Assembly: GCA_015039315.1 (NCBI GenBank)
Contig: WIDE01000025.1
Location: forward strand, 236,366-300,365
Length of the DNA: 64,000 nt
Direction: 5' to 3'
From: Clavulina sp. PMI_390
Taxonomy: Eukaryota > Basidiomycota > Agaricomycetes > Cantharellales > Hydnaceae
Under the pieces are notes generated by a model, which was not told where the DNA came from, ran no database searches, and was given only the letters and a program-made list of their open reading frames with translations. This document shows, piece by piece, positions 62,461-64,000 of this stretch. The stretch's first letter is position 1. Each line of letters begins with the position of its first letter. A program made the position numbers and the translations under genes.

Positions 62461-63199
62461 TCAAGGCCCAGCCCAATTTACCAATTTAGTGGTTGCCTTG
62501 AGAACCTTCTCCGCACGGACCTTCTCTCGTGTCGCAACAATCCAACCTAAGATGATAAGGTCGAGGAAACCCATCGCCAGTACCTCATCGGCAACAGATA
62601 TGGTTGCGGCAGAAGACGGTTGGAAAATGTGCTTGTTGGATAAGGCCTTAGCGACAATTCGTTTCCCGTTGATATCAACGAGCTATTTTCGATAATCGCA
62701 ACAGCAAATTTCAGGATAAGTGGACTACATACACAAGGGAACACATACGAAAGGATCTGGTTTGGATGACTTCCACACACAGTCGCCGATGGGGGTCTGC
62801 ATCTTCCGGCTACACAAATCAATAGTAGAGCGTGGTCGGTAGCTACGATCAGTACATGTCCCGGTGTTAAGCGAAGCAAGTAAAGTGCGCTCACCCCCCT
62901 GCAGCTACAGAGAGGTCATTAGGGAACATCTCCCTCAGCGTTTGGGTAGCTCCTGCATACGTCACTTTGCTGGTATTATTGTCGATGGTATGCCATTCGA
63001 ATTCTGCGATACACTCCTTGGGTGAATTTTGGGAGGGTCGGAAGACTCTAGTGACTTTATTTGAGGTCTTGATCCAATAGAGAGTACGGCTACTAGCATC
63101 CTGGAGTGTTGTGTCCTTATAATCACGTTCAGTGAAGGTAAAAACTGTTGAATTTTCCGGGAGCTCCTGATACGAAGGTGGGCTTGGTACGACAATCAT
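62461..63199 (-). CDS. DUF6593-like protein, subgroup iii
   Basis: Third tandem copy. The ATG at 63199 gives MIVVPSPPSYQELPENSTVF (a longer frame starting at 63271 is less likely because the TTAAATA-like box near 63275 precedes it). Exon 1: TERDYKDTTLQDASSRTLYW, IKTSNKVTRVFRPSQNSPK, ECIAEFEWHTIDNN, LREMFPNDLSVAAGG. Middle exon (about 62812-62750): RKMQTPIGDCVWKSSKPDPF. Last exon (about 62683-62461): LVDINGKRIVAKALSNKHIF, MGFLDLIILGWIVATREKVR and TTKLVNWAGP. Function unknown. Confidence 0.86.
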
Positions 63200-63357
63200 G
63201 ATGTTATGGGATGTAATTGAGGGGATCAGAAGGGGGCGAGATATGTAGTAGCGATGTTGAAGAGCCACCACGTGTATTTAACCTCCCAATTGACCCTCTG
63301 AGTGACGTAGGAGGCTATTCCACCGATCCTAAAAATCGACGTGCCCGGCGGTAGTCC

Positions 63358-63380
63358 GTCACCGCCCCGCGGTGGAGCTC
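63358..63380. promoter_or_regulatory. Shared CCGCGG promoter element, copy 3
   Basis: GTCACCGCCCCGCGGTGGAG, about 165 bp upstream of the start at 63199, inside the duplicated block. Confidence 0.6.
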
Positions 63381-63565
63381 GTGGATCAGCTTGGTGGAGA
63401 AATACCGATTTTGCAGCTTTTCGAGAAGATCGACCAGATTAGAGATGAGAACATCACATATCAATGAGATCAAGAGGTAGGAATCGCGGAAAGCGCAAGT
63501 ATAGTTATTCGTGGGGTAGTGTTTACTCCATGGAGGACAAGGTGTAGTCACTAGCTAGTCTCGTA

Positions 63566-63646
63566 ACCAGACCCTATTGAGTCGGGACTTGTTTTCGCCT
63601 ATTGTTTGTTTGGGTCGGACGGCGAAAAGTCCCTATAGGGTCTGGT
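63566..63646. repeat. Imperfect inverted repeat, about 81 bp
   Basis: Left arm ACCAGACCCTAT...GGGACTT..TTTTCGCC; right arm is its reverse complement (GGCGAAAAGTCCC-TATAGGGTCTGGT) apart from a few inserted bases in the left arm. The loop is about 20 bases. It could be a hairpin or a remnant of a small transposable element. Confidence 0.75.
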
Positions 63647-64000
63647 CCATTTCGTCCTGTAGCGCCCCCCTGTCACCTGACGTAAGCTTTTCACATGGCG
63701 TTGGGCTTTCGATCGTGCACGCCGCGCACGATGAAAACATCGATTTTGGTGGGGGACCCCTCTAGATATGACGCCTTGACCTAATGAGCGAAGAAAAATC
63801 GCTTGCGAATGGGGTTTTGGGGGGGAGGATTGATTCGATGTTGCGGATTCGATTACAAATATAACCCCAAGGCCTTGTTTGGCTAACTTTGGGTTATGAG
63901 ATACCACGCTCGACCTGCAACTGTCCCTACCTCAAGGAACACGTTTCACGAGCCCGAACTGCCCGGAGCTGCGACTACATGGTACTCGCTGGTATTCTAG

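Larger units (their letters stand above)
63200..64000. other. Upstream region and right edge of the window
   Basis: Holds the promoter of the 63199 gene, the duplicated block (63295-63440) and a strong inverted repeat (63566-63646). Nothing recognisable is coded between 63650 and 64000; a gene might begin close to the edge. Confidence 0.5.

Noticed and set aside
44461..63199. Reading the C-terminal hydrophobic helix of the DUF6593-like proteins as a transmembrane anchor
   Set aside because: It is short, contains Asp at its start and charged residues directly after, and is conserved as a pattern (LDxIILGW); a buried helix explains it better, though this is not proven.

Overview
The window is nuclear DNA of a filamentous basidiomycete. 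Nearly every gene is split by many short introns of about 50-70 nt (GT-AG, pyrimidine-rich 3' ends). The gene set (Rho1, pyruvate decarboxylases, YAT-type amino-acid permease, Zn2Cys6 regulators, a membrane-anchored aspartic protease, many small DUF6593-like proteins) fits Agaricomycetes, and a Rhizoctonia/Ceratobasidium-like fungus is my best guess. That placement rests on family recognition, not on a search.

Layout. 1-1.9 kb: 3' part of a DHA1-type MFS exporter (+). 2.5-5.2 kb: amino-acid permease (-). 6.9-7.8 kb: a divergent DUF6593-like gene (-). 8.5-9.8 kb: Rho1 GTPase (+). 11-14.2 kb: two DUF6593-like paralogues (+) separated by a 407-base run of N. 15.3-16.2 kb: small NTF2/SnoaL-like protein (-). 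16.2-18.6 kb: no recognisable gene. 18.6-21.3 kb: membrane-anchored pepsin-like protease (+). 21.9-33.1 kb: three head-to-tail paralogous Zn2Cys6 transcription factors (+). 33.4-43.6 kb: two pyruvate decarboxylase genes (-) enclosing two + strand genes, a small hypothetical and an intronless 901-codon TPR protein. 44.5-49.2 kb: four DUF6593-like genes. 50.5-53.0 kb: amidase (+). 53.4-56.6 kb: three more DUF6593-like genes (-). 57.8-58.7 kb: small secreted DUF302-like protein (+). 59.1-63.2 kb: three tandem DUF6593-like genes (-) with duplicated upstream DNA. The window ends in sequence containing a strong inverted repeat.

The striking property is the local expansion of one small protein family: thirteen copies in at least four subgroups, most with three exons (long first exon, very short middle exon, last exon ending in a hydrophobic helix) and usually a TATA-like box 50-100 bp before the start. 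They look like intracellular beta-rich domains closed by a hydrophobic C-terminal helix. Their function is unknown. They are interleaved with ordinary metabolic and signalling genes, so the region looks like a duplication-prone accessory neighbourhood rather than a classical biosynthetic cluster.
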